Below are positions 35,398-43,700 of a stretch of 64,000 nt of DNA, in pieces. This stretch comes from Alistipes excrementigallinarum (lineage in GTDB: Bacteria > Bacteroidota > Bacteroidia > Bacteroidales > Rikenellaceae). The notes beneath the pieces are model-generated. The model was not told the origin of the DNA. It searched no databases and saw nothing but the letters and a program-made list of their open reading frames with translations. Position 1 is the stretch's first letter. Every line of letters starts with the position of its first letter. Location of the stretch: the NCBI GenBank assembly GCA_019112825.1, contig DXIP01000018.1:189346-253345 (forward strand), read 5' to 3'. A program made the translations under genes and the position numbers.

Positions 35398-35946
35398 ATG
35401 TTTGCAACCATCTTCAAACGACTGCTGCTTCTGACCGGTGCACTCACCATGCTGGCCTCCTGCAGCGACGACGACTCGGGGCTTCCCAACGGATATGTCT
35501 ATCTGGGCGGGAACCCCTATCTGGAGGAGGGACACCTGACGGGAACCAACCTCCACTTCTACGGCACGACGACGGTCCGCGACACGCAGAGCGGCGAGAG
35601 CTACACCAACCGGGAGGGATACATCGAACTGGCCGGGCTCTACGACTTTACGCTCTACCTCCACCGCTTCCGCCTCGAGGCCGGAACATGGGGCAGCGAG
35701 ATGCGGCTCCGCGACGTCGGATACACCCCCACGGGCGACCGCTCGCTCAGCTTTGCGCTGGAGGAGGTCATTCCCGAGGTGCAACAGCCCAACGAGGTGG
35801 GCGGCGGGGCCACCTACCGTCCCGACGAGGAGCTCCGCATCACGCAGTTCGAGGGGCGCATCGACGACATCGACTGCAGCATGAGCTTCACCGTGGCCGG
35901 ACGCTGGCAGGTTGCCTACGAAGGGCGCCTGATTGGACCGAAATAA
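35398..35946 (+). CDS. Small lipoprotein, paralogue-like partner of the preceding one
   Basis: 182 aa. Lipobox MLASC (Cys22). The body has the same order of strands as its neighbour: DFTLYLHRFRLEAG, then VGYTPTGDRSLSFALEEVIPE, then EGRIDDIDCSMSFTVAGRWQVAYEG. Both carry GYTxxGD-x4-5-LS...EVIP, so they likely diverged from one gene. Function unknown; context suggests ligand capture for the TonB receptor. Confidence 0.62.
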   Translation: MFATIFKRLLLLTGALTMLASCSDDDSGLPNGYVYLGGNPYLEEGHLTGTNLHFYGTTTVRDTQSGESYTNREGYIELAGLYDFTLYLHRFRLEAGTWGSEMRLRDVGYTPTGDRSLSFALEEVIPEVQQPNEVGGGATYRPDEELRITQFEGRIDDIDCSMSFTVAGRWQVAYEGRLIGPK

Positions 35947-35957
35947 ATATTTTTTCG

Positions 35958-35965
35958 TACCTTTG
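35958..35965 (+). promoter_or_regulatory. nadC promoter -7 element (TACCTTTG)
   Basis: Exact TAnnTTTG, only 4 bp upstream of the nadC ATG. The predicted transcript start is at or just past this ATG, so nadC may also be read from the upstream operon. Confidence 0.5.
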
Positions 35966-35969
35966 CCGC

Positions 35970-36824
35970 ATGAAACCCGAATACATACCTTTCGTCAAGG
36001 AGCTCATCGAGCTCTGCATCAAAGAAGACATCGGCGACGGCGACCACACGTCGCTCTGCTGCATCCCGGCCGACGCGCACGGACGCATGCGCCTGCTCTG
36101 CAAGCAGGAGGGCGTCATCGCCGGCATCGAGGTGGCCCAAATGGTGTTCGACCGGCTCGACCCCGAGATGCGGTTCGAGCAGAAACTCAACGACGGCGAC
36201 CACGTCCAGCCGGGCGATGTCGCCTTCTACGTCTCCGGCCGCGTACGCTCGCTGCTTCAGGCCGAGCGCATCGTGCTCAACATCATGCAGCGCATGAGCG
36301 GCGTGGCAACCCAGACGGCCTTCTACGTGAAGCACCTCGAGGGGCTGCACACCCGCATTCTCGACACGCGCAAGACCACGCCGGGCATGCGCGTGCTGGA
36401 CAAGATGGCCGTCAAGCTGGGCGGCGGCGAGAACCACCGCATTGGGCTCTTCGACATGATTCTGCTCAAGGACAACCACATCGACTTCGCCGGCGGCATC
36501 CGGAAGGCCATCCACGGCGCCCGCGAATACCTGCACGCCAAGGGCAAGCAGCTCCCCATCGAGTGCGAGGTGCGCTCGCTGGAGGATATCGACGAGGTCT
36601 TTGCCGCCGGAGGCGTCGACCGCATCATGTTCGACAACTTCACCCCCGAGATGACACGCAAGGCGGTTGAAAAGGTGGCGGGCCGCTGCGAGACGGAGTC
36701 GAGCGGAGGCATCACCCTCGAGACGATGCGCGCCTATGCCGAGTGCGGCGTGGACTTCATCTCGGTTGGGGCGCTGACCCACCAAATCAAGTCGCTCGAC
36801 ATGTCGCTCAAGGCGTGCGAATAG
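35970..36824 (+). CDS. nadC: Nicotinate-nucleotide pyrophosphorylase (carboxylating)
   Basis: 284 aa, cytosolic. Converts quinolinate and PRPP to nicotinate mononucleotide in NAD synthesis. Motifs in order: EDIGDGDHTS, RIVLNIMQRMSGVAT, LDTRKTTPGMR, KLGGGENHRIGLFDMILLKDNHI in pieces, ECEVRSLEDI, IMFDNFTPE, ESSGGITLET, and FISVGALTHQIKSLDMSL in pieces. Complete, normal length. No nadA or nadB nearby. Confidence 0.95.
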   Translation: MKPEYIPFVKELIELCIKEDIGDGDHTSLCCIPADAHGRMRLLCKQEGVIAGIEVAQMVFDRLDPEMRFEQKLNDGDHVQPGDVAFYVSGRVRSLLQAERIVLNIMQRMSGVATQTAFYVKHLEGLHTRILDTRKTTPGMRVLDKMAVKLGGGENHRIGLFDMILLKDNHIDFAGGIRKAIHGAREYLHAKGKQLPIECEVRSLEDIDEVFAAGGVDRIMFDNFTPEMTRKAVEKVAGRCETESSGGITLETMRAYAECGVDFISVGALTHQIKSLDMSLKACE

Positions 36825-37206
36825 CCGCCCGGCAGACATCCGACCCTGACATCCGAAAAAGAGACGACCGACGGCCGCCGTCACCGACTCCATGAGCCGA
36901 GGACGGCGGCCGTTCGCATCGGATGGGTGGGCTGAAGTAGAAAAATGCAGCTGCGCACACCAAAATCCGGACGGACGCATCAAGCCGGACGCACGAAACC
37001 GCACACACGAAGCCGGGTGCATGAAGCACCGACCGGAGCGGCGAAGGACCGGCTTCCGCGCCGTGGCCCCTACGAAGTGGTCCGGAAGTACAAATTGGTC
37101 CGGCCCTGCTACCGAAAGCGGTCGAAAAGCCCGCTGCAAGCGGATGCTGCGCCTATTTTTCGGACAAAAGAGGCGGCTGCGGAGTTGCACCATCCGCCGA
37201 AACCAT
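36825..37206. other. Long non-coding gap with a perfect inverted repeat
   Basis: ACGGCCGCCGTC (36871-36882) and GACGGCGGCCGT (36902-36913) form a perfect 12-bp stem with a 19-base loop. No T-run follows on the plus strand; on the minus strand the T-run begins several bases away. It may terminate nadC. From 36920 to 37200 short frames exist on both strands but none has family features or a convincing start. Confidence 0.55.
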
Positions 37207-37214
37207 TAAATTTG
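37185..37214 (+). promoter_or_regulatory. Promoter of the LtaS-like / DUF2156-GNAT pair
   Basis: TTG (37185-37187) and exact TAAATTTG (37207-37214) lie 19 bp apart. It leaves a leader of about 100 bases before the GTG start. Confidence 0.65.
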
Positions 37215-37321
37215 CAGCCGGAAGCCGACCCGGGCCCGCTGCGGAAGGGAGCCCGGCCTGCTTCCCGCCCGAGGGGCGCCCGACGCCCGCCCGGGCAACC
37301 ATACACCCAAATCCAACGCCC

Positions 37322-39292
37322 GTGAAACGACTGCTCCATACCCCGCTTTTCCTGCTTCTCTGGCGCATCGTGCTGCTCTATGTGGTGCTGATGCTCTGCC
37401 GCATGGTCTTCTACCTCTACAACTACGAACTGCTGGGCGCGCTCTCGTGGCACGAGGCGGGACAGCTCCTGCAGGGGGCGCTGAAGTTCGACACGGCCTC
37501 GATTGTCTACGCCGAGGGGCTCTTCATCCTCCTCTCGCTGCTGCCCCTTCCGCGCCGTCTGCGCGAGCGGGGCTGGTGGCGCAACCTGCGCTACGGCTAC
37601 TACGTGGCGGTGGGTGCGCTGCTGGTGGTAGCGGTCAACATGGCCGACTGCGTCTACTTCCGCTACACGCAGAAGCGCTTCACGGCCGAGGAGCTCTTCT
37701 TCGCCGACAACGACAATTCGGCGCAGCTGGTTGTGAAGTTCCTGGGTGAGAACTGGTACCTGGCGCTCGTCGCCGCGGGCCTCATCGCCCTGCTTGCATG
37801 GGGCTACCGCCGCAAGGCGCGCGAAGAGAGCCTGCTGCGCGACGGCTGGAGCTACTATGCAGGCGGCACGCTGCTGCTGGCCCTCGGCGCGGCGCTCTCC
37901 ATCGCCGGCATGCGCGGCGGCATGACCCGCATGACGCGTCCCATCACCCTCTCCAACGCCACGCTCTACACCTCCGACAGCGGCAAGGCCAACCTCATCC
38001 TGAGCAACCCCTTCTGCATCCTCCGCACGGTGGGCAGCAGCGCGAAGGTCTCCTACCGCAAGTACTACGCCGCGGAGGAGCTCGACAGCCTCTTCACACC
38101 GCTCCACATGCCCGCCGACTCGGCGGCCGTCGACCTCTCGGGACGCAACGTGGTGCTCTTCGTCATGGAGAGCATGTCGGCCGAGCACTCGGCCCACCTC
38201 ATGCCCGAGCTCTATGCCGGCCGTGCGGAGCAGGGCTTCACCCCCTTCCTTGATTCGCTCATGCGCGAGGGATTGTGCTTCGAACGCTTCTACGCCAACG
38301 GCACCCGCTCCATCCAGGCGCTCCCCTCGGTGCTGGGAAGCATTCCCTCGTTCAAGACCCCCTTCGTGCTGATGCCCCAGGCGCTGGGCCGCAGCCGCCA
38401 GCTGCCCGCCATGCTCTCCGACCGGGGCTACGAGACGCTCTTCTTCTGCGGCTCGGAGCACGGTTCGATGGGCTTCGGGGCCTACGCCCGCTCGGCCGGC
38501 GTCGAGCGGCTCGTCAGCCGCGAGGATTACGAGGCGGCCCACGGCAAGGGGGATTTCGACGGATACTGGGGCATCTGGGACGAGCCCTTCCTGCGCTTCA
38601 CGGGCGAGGAGCTGGGCCGCACGCGCGAGCCCTTCTTCGCCACGCTCTTCACCCTCTCGTCGCACCACCCCTTCGTCGTGCCCGAAGAGTACGCCGACTC
38701 GCTTCCCGAGGGCTACACCCGCATCCACAAGGGGGTTGCCTACGACGACATGGCCTTCCGCCGCTTCTTCGAACGCTACAAGGACGAGGAGTGGTTCCGC
38801 CGCACGATTTTCGTCTTCACGGCCGACCACGTCTCCTCCGAGAAGTTCGCCGAGGAGAGCCTCGCCTTCCCCGGCAACATGCGCATCATAGGCTTCATCT
38901 ACACGCCCGACGGCGCGCTGCGCGGCACCATCCGCGAGGTTGCGCAGCAGCTCGACCTCATGCCGACACTGCTCGGGCTGCTGGGCAACCGCGAGCCCTA
39001 CTTCGCCTTCGGCCGCGACGTGCTCAACGAGCCGGAGCGTCCCCGCTGGTCGGTCTCCTACGGTGGAGGCAACTTCCGTGCAGTGACGGGCGACGCCACA
39101 CTGCTCTTCGACGAGGAGCAGGCCACGGTCGAGCCCCGCACCGACAGCGGCTGCATCCCTTCGGCCGGCGACACGCCCGACGCCGCCGCGCTGCTGCCGC
39201 AGCTCAAGGCGCTCATTCAACAATACTACACCCGCATCGAACGCAAGGACTACACGGTCGGCGGGGACAACACGCTTCATACCGATGATTGA
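37322..39292 (+). CDS. LtaS/MdoB-like membrane sulfatase-superfamily enzyme
   Basis: 656 aa, GTG start. Five hydrophobic segments in 1-200, then a periplasmic alkaline-phosphatase-superfamily domain (275-600). Metal/active-site motifs: VLFVMESMSAEHS (E283), ANGTRSIQALPSVLGSIPS (nucleophile Thr328), SSHHPF, FTADHVSSE. The arrangement matches LTA synthase-type phosphoglycerol or phosphoethanolamine transferases. Bacteroidales lack lipoteichoic acid, so the acceptor is probably a membrane lipid, glycan or LPS-type molecule. Overlaps the next gene by eight bases. Confidence 0.85.
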   Translation: MKRLLHTPLFLLLWRIVLLYVVLMLCRMVFYLYNYELLGALSWHEAGQLLQGALKFDTASIVYAEGLFILLSLLPLPRRLRERGWWRNLRYGYYVAVGALLVVAVNMADCVYFRYTQKRFTAEELFFADNDNSAQLVVKFLGENWYLALVAAGLIALLAWGYRRKAREESLLRDGWSYYAGGTLLLALGAALSIAGMRGGMTRMTRPITLSNATLYTSDSGKANLILSNPFCILRTVGSSAKVSYRKYYAAEELDSLFTPLHMPADSAAVDLSGRNVVLFVMESMSAEHSAHLMPELYAGRAEQGFTPFLDSLMREGLCFERFYANGTRSIQALPSVLGSIPSFKTPFVLMPQALGRSRQLPAMLSDRGYETLFFCGSEHGSMGFGAYARSAGVERLVSREDYEAAHGKGDFDGYWGIWDEPFLRFTGEELGRTREPFFATLFTLSSHHPFVVPEEYADSLPEGYTRIHKGVAYDDMAFRRFFERYKDEEWFRRTIFVFTADHVSSEKFAEESLAFPGNMRIIGFIYTPDGALRGTIREVAQQLDLMPTLLGLLGNREPYFAFGRDVLNEPERPRWSVSYGGGNFRAVTGDATLLFDEEQATVEPRTDSGCIPSAGDTPDAAALLPQLKALIQQYYTRIERKDYTVGGDNTLHTDD

Positions 39293-40673
39293 ATTTCAAC
39301 CCGTCCGGCTCGAAGACCGGGCAACCATCGAACGCTTCACGATGTCGTCCGACATCACCAACTGCGACCTCTCGTTCTCGAACATGTACTGCTGGCAGGA
39401 GGTCTACCACAGCGCATGGGCCGTGGTGGACGGCTTTCTGGTGATTCGCTTCCAGATTGACGGCGGCGAGCGGCTGGGCTACATGCAGCCCGTCGGCGAG
39501 GGCGACTGCGCCCGCATCATCCCCGCGCTGCGCGAGGATGCTCATGCCCACGGGCAGCGGCTGCGCATCGTCGGGCTCACGGACCAGGGGCGCGACATGA
39601 TTCGCAACATGCACATCGGGCAGTTCGCCTTCGAGTCGGACCGTGCACTGGAGGACTACGTCTATGCGGCCGACGACCTGCGCAACCTGCCGGGGCGCCG
39701 CTACCAGCCCAAACGCAACCACATCAACCGTTTCACGGCCGAATACCCCGACTACCGCTACGAGGAGCTCACGCCCGACCGGTTCCAGGCCTGCATGGAG
39801 CTCGAACGCGAGTGGCGGCAGGTGCACGAGGGACACACCTCGGAGCTCTGCGCCGAGCAGCGGGCCATGCAGCGGGGATTCGCCCACTTCGCCGAGCTGG
39901 GCATGACGGGCGGCTGCATCTATGTGGGCGACCGCATGGTGGCCTTCACCTACGGCTCGGCCGTGAACGACCACACGTTCGACACCCATGTCGAGAAGGC
40001 CGACACGGAGTACGACGGCGCCTTCACCATCATCAACTGCCTCTTCGCCCGCCACCTGCCCGAGCGCTTCACGCTCATCAACCGCGAGGAGGACCTCGGC
40101 ATCGAGGGGCTACGCCGCGCCAAGCTCTCGTACCACCCCGTCGTCATCCAGCACAAGTATCTGGCCATCCACCTCCACCCCGACGAACTGGAGTGCAAGC
40201 GTCTCTGGACAACCTGCTTCGGCGACGAGGAGCAGTTCGTGGACTCGTTCCTCATCCGCTACTACAGCCGCCGGCGCATGCTCTGCATCGAGCGCGACGG
40301 AGGCATGGCGGCGATGCTCCACCTGCTCCCCTTTGAGAGCGAGCTGGGGCGCACGACCTACATCTACGGCGTGGCCACCGCCCCCAAACACCGGGGCGAG
40401 GGGCTTGCGACGGAGCTCATGCGCGAAGCGATGCGGCTCATCGAGGAGCGCGGCGACGATGCCGCCCTGCTCATCCCCTCGCCGGGCGAGGAGTGGCTCC
40501 GCGACTTCTACGGCCGCTTCGGCTTCGAGGGGCGCACCCCGGTGGAGTTCGTCACGAAGGACGGCTTCGACTTCGGCACGGGCAATGCGGCCGACGACCT
40601 GGCGATGGTCTGGCAGCGCCGCCCGGAGCAGCAGCGCCCCGAACGGCTCCGCTGCCTCTGGAACGGGAAGTGA
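39285..40673 (+). CDS. DUF2156 (LPG-synthase C-terminal-like) fused to GNAT acetyltransferase
   Basis: 462 aa. Residues 1-300 match DUF2156, the aminoacyl-transfer fold of phosphatidylglycerol lysyltransferase: YMQPVGEGD, PGRRYQPKRNHINRF, INREEDLGIEGLRRAKLSYHP in pieces. Residues about 312-445 are a GNAT domain: LWTTCFGDEEQFVDSFL, acetyl-CoA loop VATAPKHRGEGLATELM, then EEWLRDFYGRFGFEG. No membrane segments. The start lies inside the LtaS-like gene, so the two are translationally coupled. Substrates unknown. Confidence 0.82.
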   Translation: MIEFQPVRLEDRATIERFTMSSDITNCDLSFSNMYCWQEVYHSAWAVVDGFLVIRFQIDGGERLGYMQPVGEGDCARIIPALREDAHAHGQRLRIVGLTDQGRDMIRNMHIGQFAFESDRALEDYVYAADDLRNLPGRRYQPKRNHINRFTAEYPDYRYEELTPDRFQACMELEREWRQVHEGHTSELCAEQRAMQRGFAHFAELGMTGGCIYVGDRMVAFTYGSAVNDHTFDTHVEKADTEYDGAFTIINCLFARHLPERFTLINREEDLGIEGLRRAKLSYHPVVIQHKYLAIHLHPDELECKRLWTTCFGDEEQFVDSFLIRYYSRRRMLCIERDGGMAAMLHLLPFESELGRTTYIYGVATAPKHRGEGLATELMREAMRLIEERGDDAALLIPSPGEEWLRDFYGRFGFEGRTPVEFVTKDGFDFGTGNAADDLAMVWQRRPEQQRPERLRCLWNGK

Positions 40674-40686
40674 CGCATCCGCATGC

Positions 40687-40730
40687 AAAAAGCGAGGGGG
40701 TCCGGCCATAGAGGTCGGGCCTCCTCGCTT
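40687..40730. terminator. Hairpin between DUF2156-GNAT and terminase genes
   Basis: AAGCGAGG (40690-40697) pairs with CCTCGCTT (40723-40730) around a long loop. Five T follow on the minus strand, fitting the end of the terminase transcript; it may act on both. Confidence 0.6.
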
Positions 40731-40867
40731 CTGTGGGGCGGCAAGCGGAACGGGACGGAACGGCTGCAGCCTGCCGGTGCCTGTGCACGGGGTGCGACAG
40801 AAGACGGCCGCCGGGATGACGAACAGCCCCCCCGGAGCGGAGGACCGGAACGCCGGGGAACGCGTCG

Positions 40868-42295
40868 CTACACGATTTTCACATAGCGCAGCCGCCCGCT
40901 GCGGCCGGTTGCCTCGCGCTCGACGAGTCCCGTCACCACGTCGGCGGCATCGTGCCAGCGGTTGGCGCGGAACTTCCGCCGGTAGGTCGTCAGGTGGGCG
41001 TAGAGCTCGGGCCAGCGCAGCGACCAGCCCCGCGGGAAGCGCACCAGATGGAGCACCGTGGCCGAATTGGAGAGGATGCGCGCCTCCTTGTTGGCGCTCT
41101 GGTGGAACCACTCGACGCGCACGCCCGGCACCCGCGCCTGCACGGCCCGGGCAAAGCCCCGGCCGCCGTTGTTGCTCTCGACGGCCGCCTCGCGCGTGTC
41201 GGAGCGGAGCAGCATCTCGGCCACAAGCTGCTCGGTCACCTCCATCGGCTCGCGTGTATAGACCGCATCGGTGACGTAAATCAGCCCGTCGACATCGACC
41301 ACATAGGAGAGCGAGCAGAGGTAGTCGTCGCCCGTGTCGGCCGTGTCGGTGTAGTTGCCCCGGCGGACCACATCGCGCGGCAGCACGTCGTATTCGGCGA
41401 AGTTTCCGCCGTAGAGCAGCCCCTCGCGCGCCGAGGGGTGGCCCTGGTACATGCACTCGAACTGCACGGGGTCGAGCCGCCGCTTGGCCTCGAGCAGCGC
41501 AACGTCGTGCTGTCCGGGCCAGAGCGCCTCGCCCGGACGCCGCGGGTCGAGTTCGGTGGGCGGCGACGACTTGAGCGCCTCGAAATTGAGGTGGAGCCAC
41601 CCCTCCGGGGCCGTTCCGAAGGCCGGCGCCCCCTCCGAGCCGAGCTGCTCCCAACGCTCGAGCGGCACGACCGGCTCACGGCGCATGAGCGAGCCGATGA
41701 GGTCCTCCTCGTGCCAGCGGGTGAAGACAACCAGCTCGCGCGAGGCGTTGTGCATGCGGGTGCGGACCACCGAGGTGTACCACTCCCAGCAGTTGGCGCG
41801 GATGAGGGGCGAGTTGGCCTCGATGGCATCCTTGTAGAGGTCGTCGAGGATGAAGCAGTCGACGCGGTTGCCCGTGAGCGAGCCCTCGCGCCCGACCGAG
41901 AGCAGACCGCCGCGGCGGCCGATGATTTCCACCTCGTCGGCCGTGCGGATGTAGCTCGGAGGGCGCGTGCCGCGCTTGATAGTCGTCTCGGGGAAGAGGG
42001 CGGCATACTCCGACGATTCGAGGATGCGCTGCACGCGGCGGTTGAACTTCGAGGCCAGCGAGCCGGAATAGGAGGCGATGGCCACCCGCAGGTCGGGGTC
42101 GAGCCCCAGCAGGTAGGCCGGCAGGAGCGTCGTGGCGCCGACGCTCTTGCCGTGCTGCGGCGGCATGGTGACAATCAGTCGCGGGATACGCCCGCGGGCA
42201 AAGGCCTCGAGCACGCGGTAGTAGACCCGGTGGAAGGGCTGCAGCTCGAGAAAGGGGTAGACCTCGAGCGCAAAGTCGGTAAAGGACAAGGACAT
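40868..42295 (-). CDS. Phage large terminase subunit
   Basis: 475 aa, start ATG 42295 (MSLSFTDFAL). The ATPase domain has a Walker A-type loop MPPQHGKS, Walker B FILDDLYKD and coupling motif FTRWHEEDLIGSL. The C-terminal RNase H-like nuclease has acids in YVVDVDGLIYVTD, EAAVESNNGG and WHDAADVV. So motor and nuclease both look intact. This class cuts and packs phage DNA into capsids. No portal, capsid, small terminase or tail gene lies near, so it is an orphan remnant or domesticated gene. Its GC matches the chromosome, suggesting long residence. Confidence 0.85.
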   Translation of the reverse strand: MSLSFTDFALEVYPFLELQPFHRVYYRVLEAFARGRIPRLIVTMPPQHGKSVGATTLLPAYLLGLDPDLRVAIASYSGSLASKFNRRVQRILESSEYAALFPETTIKRGTRPPSYIRTADEVEIIGRRGGLLSVGREGSLTGNRVDCFILDDLYKDAIEANSPLIRANCWEWYTSVVRTRMHNASRELVVFTRWHEEDLIGSLMRREPVVPLERWEQLGSEGAPAFGTAPEGWLHLNFEALKSSPPTELDPRRPGEALWPGQHDVALLEAKRRLDPVQFECMYQGHPSAREGLLYGGNFAEYDVLPRDVVRRGNYTDTADTGDDYLCSLSYVVDVDGLIYVTDAVYTREPMEVTEQLVAEMLLRSDTREAAVESNNGGRGFARAVQARVPGVRVEWFHQSANKEARILSNSATVLHLVRFPRGWSLRWPELYAHLTTYRRKFRANRWHDAADVVTGLVEREATGRSGRLRYVKIV

Positions 42296-42589
42296 GATGT
42301 GTAGGGATTTGTGAGAAAGAGAACCTCCCGTTCGGGGCACTCCCTCCGGAGGCATCTGCGGCGGACGGGGTGTCCGGACGCAGACGCAGCTGCCAGGAGG
42401 GAGCCCCGCGGTCGGGGTTGGTACAAAAACACCGCTGCACAAGCAACGGTGTCGGGCGGGAATCCGGGTGTGCGGCGCCACGGCGGGAGATTCCCTGAGC
42501 TGAAACGTTCCGGAGGGCGGCGCCGCGCCGCAGGTGGGATGGATTCCGGAACGTGGGAGAGGCCGGCGCCTCAGAGGCGCCGCCGTGCA
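42296..42589. other. Structured non-coding region between terminase and a small gene
   Basis: No gene. Three inverted repeats: 42429-42452 (listed as a terminator), ACGTTCCGGA (42505-42514) with TCCGGAACGT (42545-42554), and CGGCGCCT-CAG-AGGCGCCG (42564-42582), which lies just past the stop of the small gene. No TAnnTTTG was found for the terminase gene. Confidence 0.6.
42425..42452 (-). terminator. Terminator between the small gene and the terminase gene
   Basis: On the minus strand ACACCGTTGC-TTGT-GCAGCGGTGT (ten pairs with one wobble) is followed by TTTTTG. It splits the two minus-strand genes into separate transcripts. Confidence 0.78.
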
Positions 42590-42877
42590 TCAGAGCAGGT
42601 AGCGCGTCATCTCGGCAAAGGAGAAGTCGTTCAGACACTCCCCCTCGTCGCCGACGGTGTGGAACTCCCACCAGACGGGCACCAGGTCGGAAATCGGCTC
42701 GGTACGCCCCTCGGGGGCGACCTCCCGGCGGCGGTAGACAATCACCGACGCCACCAGACGGCACTCCATTCCGTCGAAAGGGAATTCGAGCGAACCCGAA
42801 TAGTAGTCTCCCCCGTCGAGCGCGTCGCAGAGGCGCGCGGCCGTCTCCCGGTAAAGTTCAGGCGATACGGTATACAT
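42590..42877 (-). CDS. Hypothetical 95-aa protein of the phage-derived patch
   Basis: No recognised family. Mixed alpha/beta, acidic: MYTVSPELYRETAARLCDAL, then GSLEFPFDGMECRLVASVIVYRR in pieces, then ISDLVPVWWEFHTVG and DFSFAEMTRYLL. No signal peptide, HTH or Cys pairs. It is transcribed divergently from the S24 repressor, 70 bp behind a matching -7 element, so it is probably the repressor's main target. Confidence 0.65.
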   Translation of the reverse strand: MYTVSPELYRETAARLCDALDGGDYYSGSLEFPFDGMECRLVASVIVYRRREVAPEGRTEPISDLVPVWWEFHTVGDEGECLNDFSFAEMTRYLL

Positions 42878-42901
42878 TTTTTATAAATGGATAATGTGGT
42901 T

Positions 42902-42929
42902 TTTCGGTGCGGAGTTTGCATCACCGAAA
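42902..42929. promoter_or_regulatory. Candidate repressor operator 1
   Basis: TTTCGGTG (42902-42909) and CACCGAAA (42922-42929) form a perfect 8-bp inverted repeat with a 12-bp spacer, centred over the -33 TTTG of the repressor promoter. Spacing suits a dimeric HTH protein. Confidence 0.5.
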
Positions 42930-42946
42930 TAAATTGTTTAACTTTG
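42915..42946 (+). promoter_or_regulatory. Promoter of the S24 repressor gene
   Basis: TTTG (42915-42918) and exact TAACTTTG (42939-42946) are 20 bp apart, the best -33/-7 pair in the window. Confidence 0.72.
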
Positions 42947-42952
42947 CAGAGG

Positions 42953-42960
42953 CAAAGATA
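42953..42960 (-). promoter_or_regulatory. Divergent -7 element (TATCTTTG) for the 95-aa gene
   Basis: Exact TAnnTTTG on the minus strand, seven bases from the repressor's -7 element. The two promoters cannot be occupied at once. Confidence 0.6.
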
Positions 42961-42961
42961 G

Positions 42962-42974
42962 TTCAATAATTGAA
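42962..42974. promoter_or_regulatory. Candidate repressor operator 2
   Basis: TTCAAT-A-ATTGAA is a perfect 6-1-6 palindrome just upstream of the minus-strand -7 element and within the repressor leader. AT-rich, unlike surrounding DNA. Confidence 0.45.
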
Positions 42975-43028
42975 TATTGATACTCAAAAATACAATTTTT
43001 TATTATAATTTTTTCCAATCGCAGAGCC

Positions 43029-43700
43029 ATGAACGAGCGCATAAAAATGATACGAAAGGCGTTGAACATGACACAAGAGCAACTGGCACAACGACTTGGC
43101 ATCGGAAAGGCAGCCCTCTCGATGATTGAAACCGGAAAGACGCGTCTTTCGTCGCGAAACCGGAACATCCTGGTTCAGGAGCTGAACGTCAACCCCGAAT
43201 GGCTCGAGACGGGCAAAGGCGAGATGTTCAACGCCGAGCCCGACCTGACGGCCTACATGCGCCGCACCGACTCGTCGCTGCCGCTGCAGAGCGTGCCGCT
43301 CTACTCGATTGAGGGGACGGCCGGGCTGGTGCCGCTCTTTACCGAGCACATGCAGGCCAAGCCGGTGAACTACATCCACATCCCCAACCTGCCGAAGTGC
43401 GACGGCGCCATCTACGTGGTGGGCGACTCGATGTATCCGCTGCTCAAGAGCGGCGACATCGTGCTCTACAAGCAGCTGCACGACATCAATGACATCTTCT
43501 GGGGCGACATGTACCTGCTCTCGATTGACATCGACGGCGAGGAGTACATCACCGTCAAGTACATCCAGAAGTCGGAGCGCGAGGGATATGTCAAGCTGGT
43601 GAGCCAGAACCCCCACCACGCCGACAAGGAGGTGCGCATCGACCGCATCCGCGCCATTGCGCTGGTCAAGGCGAGCATCCGCATGAACTCCATCCGCTGA
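43029..43700 (+). CDS. XRE-type repressor with S24 self-cleaving domain
   Basis: 223 aa. N-terminal HTH (MIRKALNMTQEQLAQRLGIGKAALSMIETGKTRLS in pieces, 7-41). The S24 domain has a LexA-type Ala98-Gly99 cleavage bond (EGTAGLVPLF), nucleophile Ser134 (VVGDSMYPLL) and Lys177 (YITVKYIQ). All parts for RecA-stimulated self-cleavage are there, as in lambda CI. It would release its targets on DNA damage. It faces the 95-aa gene and the terminase. Confidence 0.9.
   Translation: MNERIKMIRKALNMTQEQLAQRLGIGKAALSMIETGKTRLSSRNRNILVQELNVNPEWLETGKGEMFNAEPDLTAYMRRTDSSLPLQSVPLYSIEGTAGLVPLFTEHMQAKPVNYIHIPNLPKCDGAIYVVGDSMYPLLKSGDIVLYKQLHDINDIFWGDMYLLSIDIDGEEYITVKYIQKSEREGYVKLVSQNPHHADKEVRIDRIRAIALVKASIRMNSIR

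Noticed and set aside
36945..37325. 126-codon plus-strand frame in the 36.8-37.3 kb gap
   Set aside because: Basic low-complexity product, no promoter or family features, and it overlaps the promoter and start of the LtaS-like gene.
40868..43700. Complete prophage
   Set aside because: Only a terminase, a repressor and one small gene are present; no integrase, portal, capsid, tail or attachment repeats are seen.
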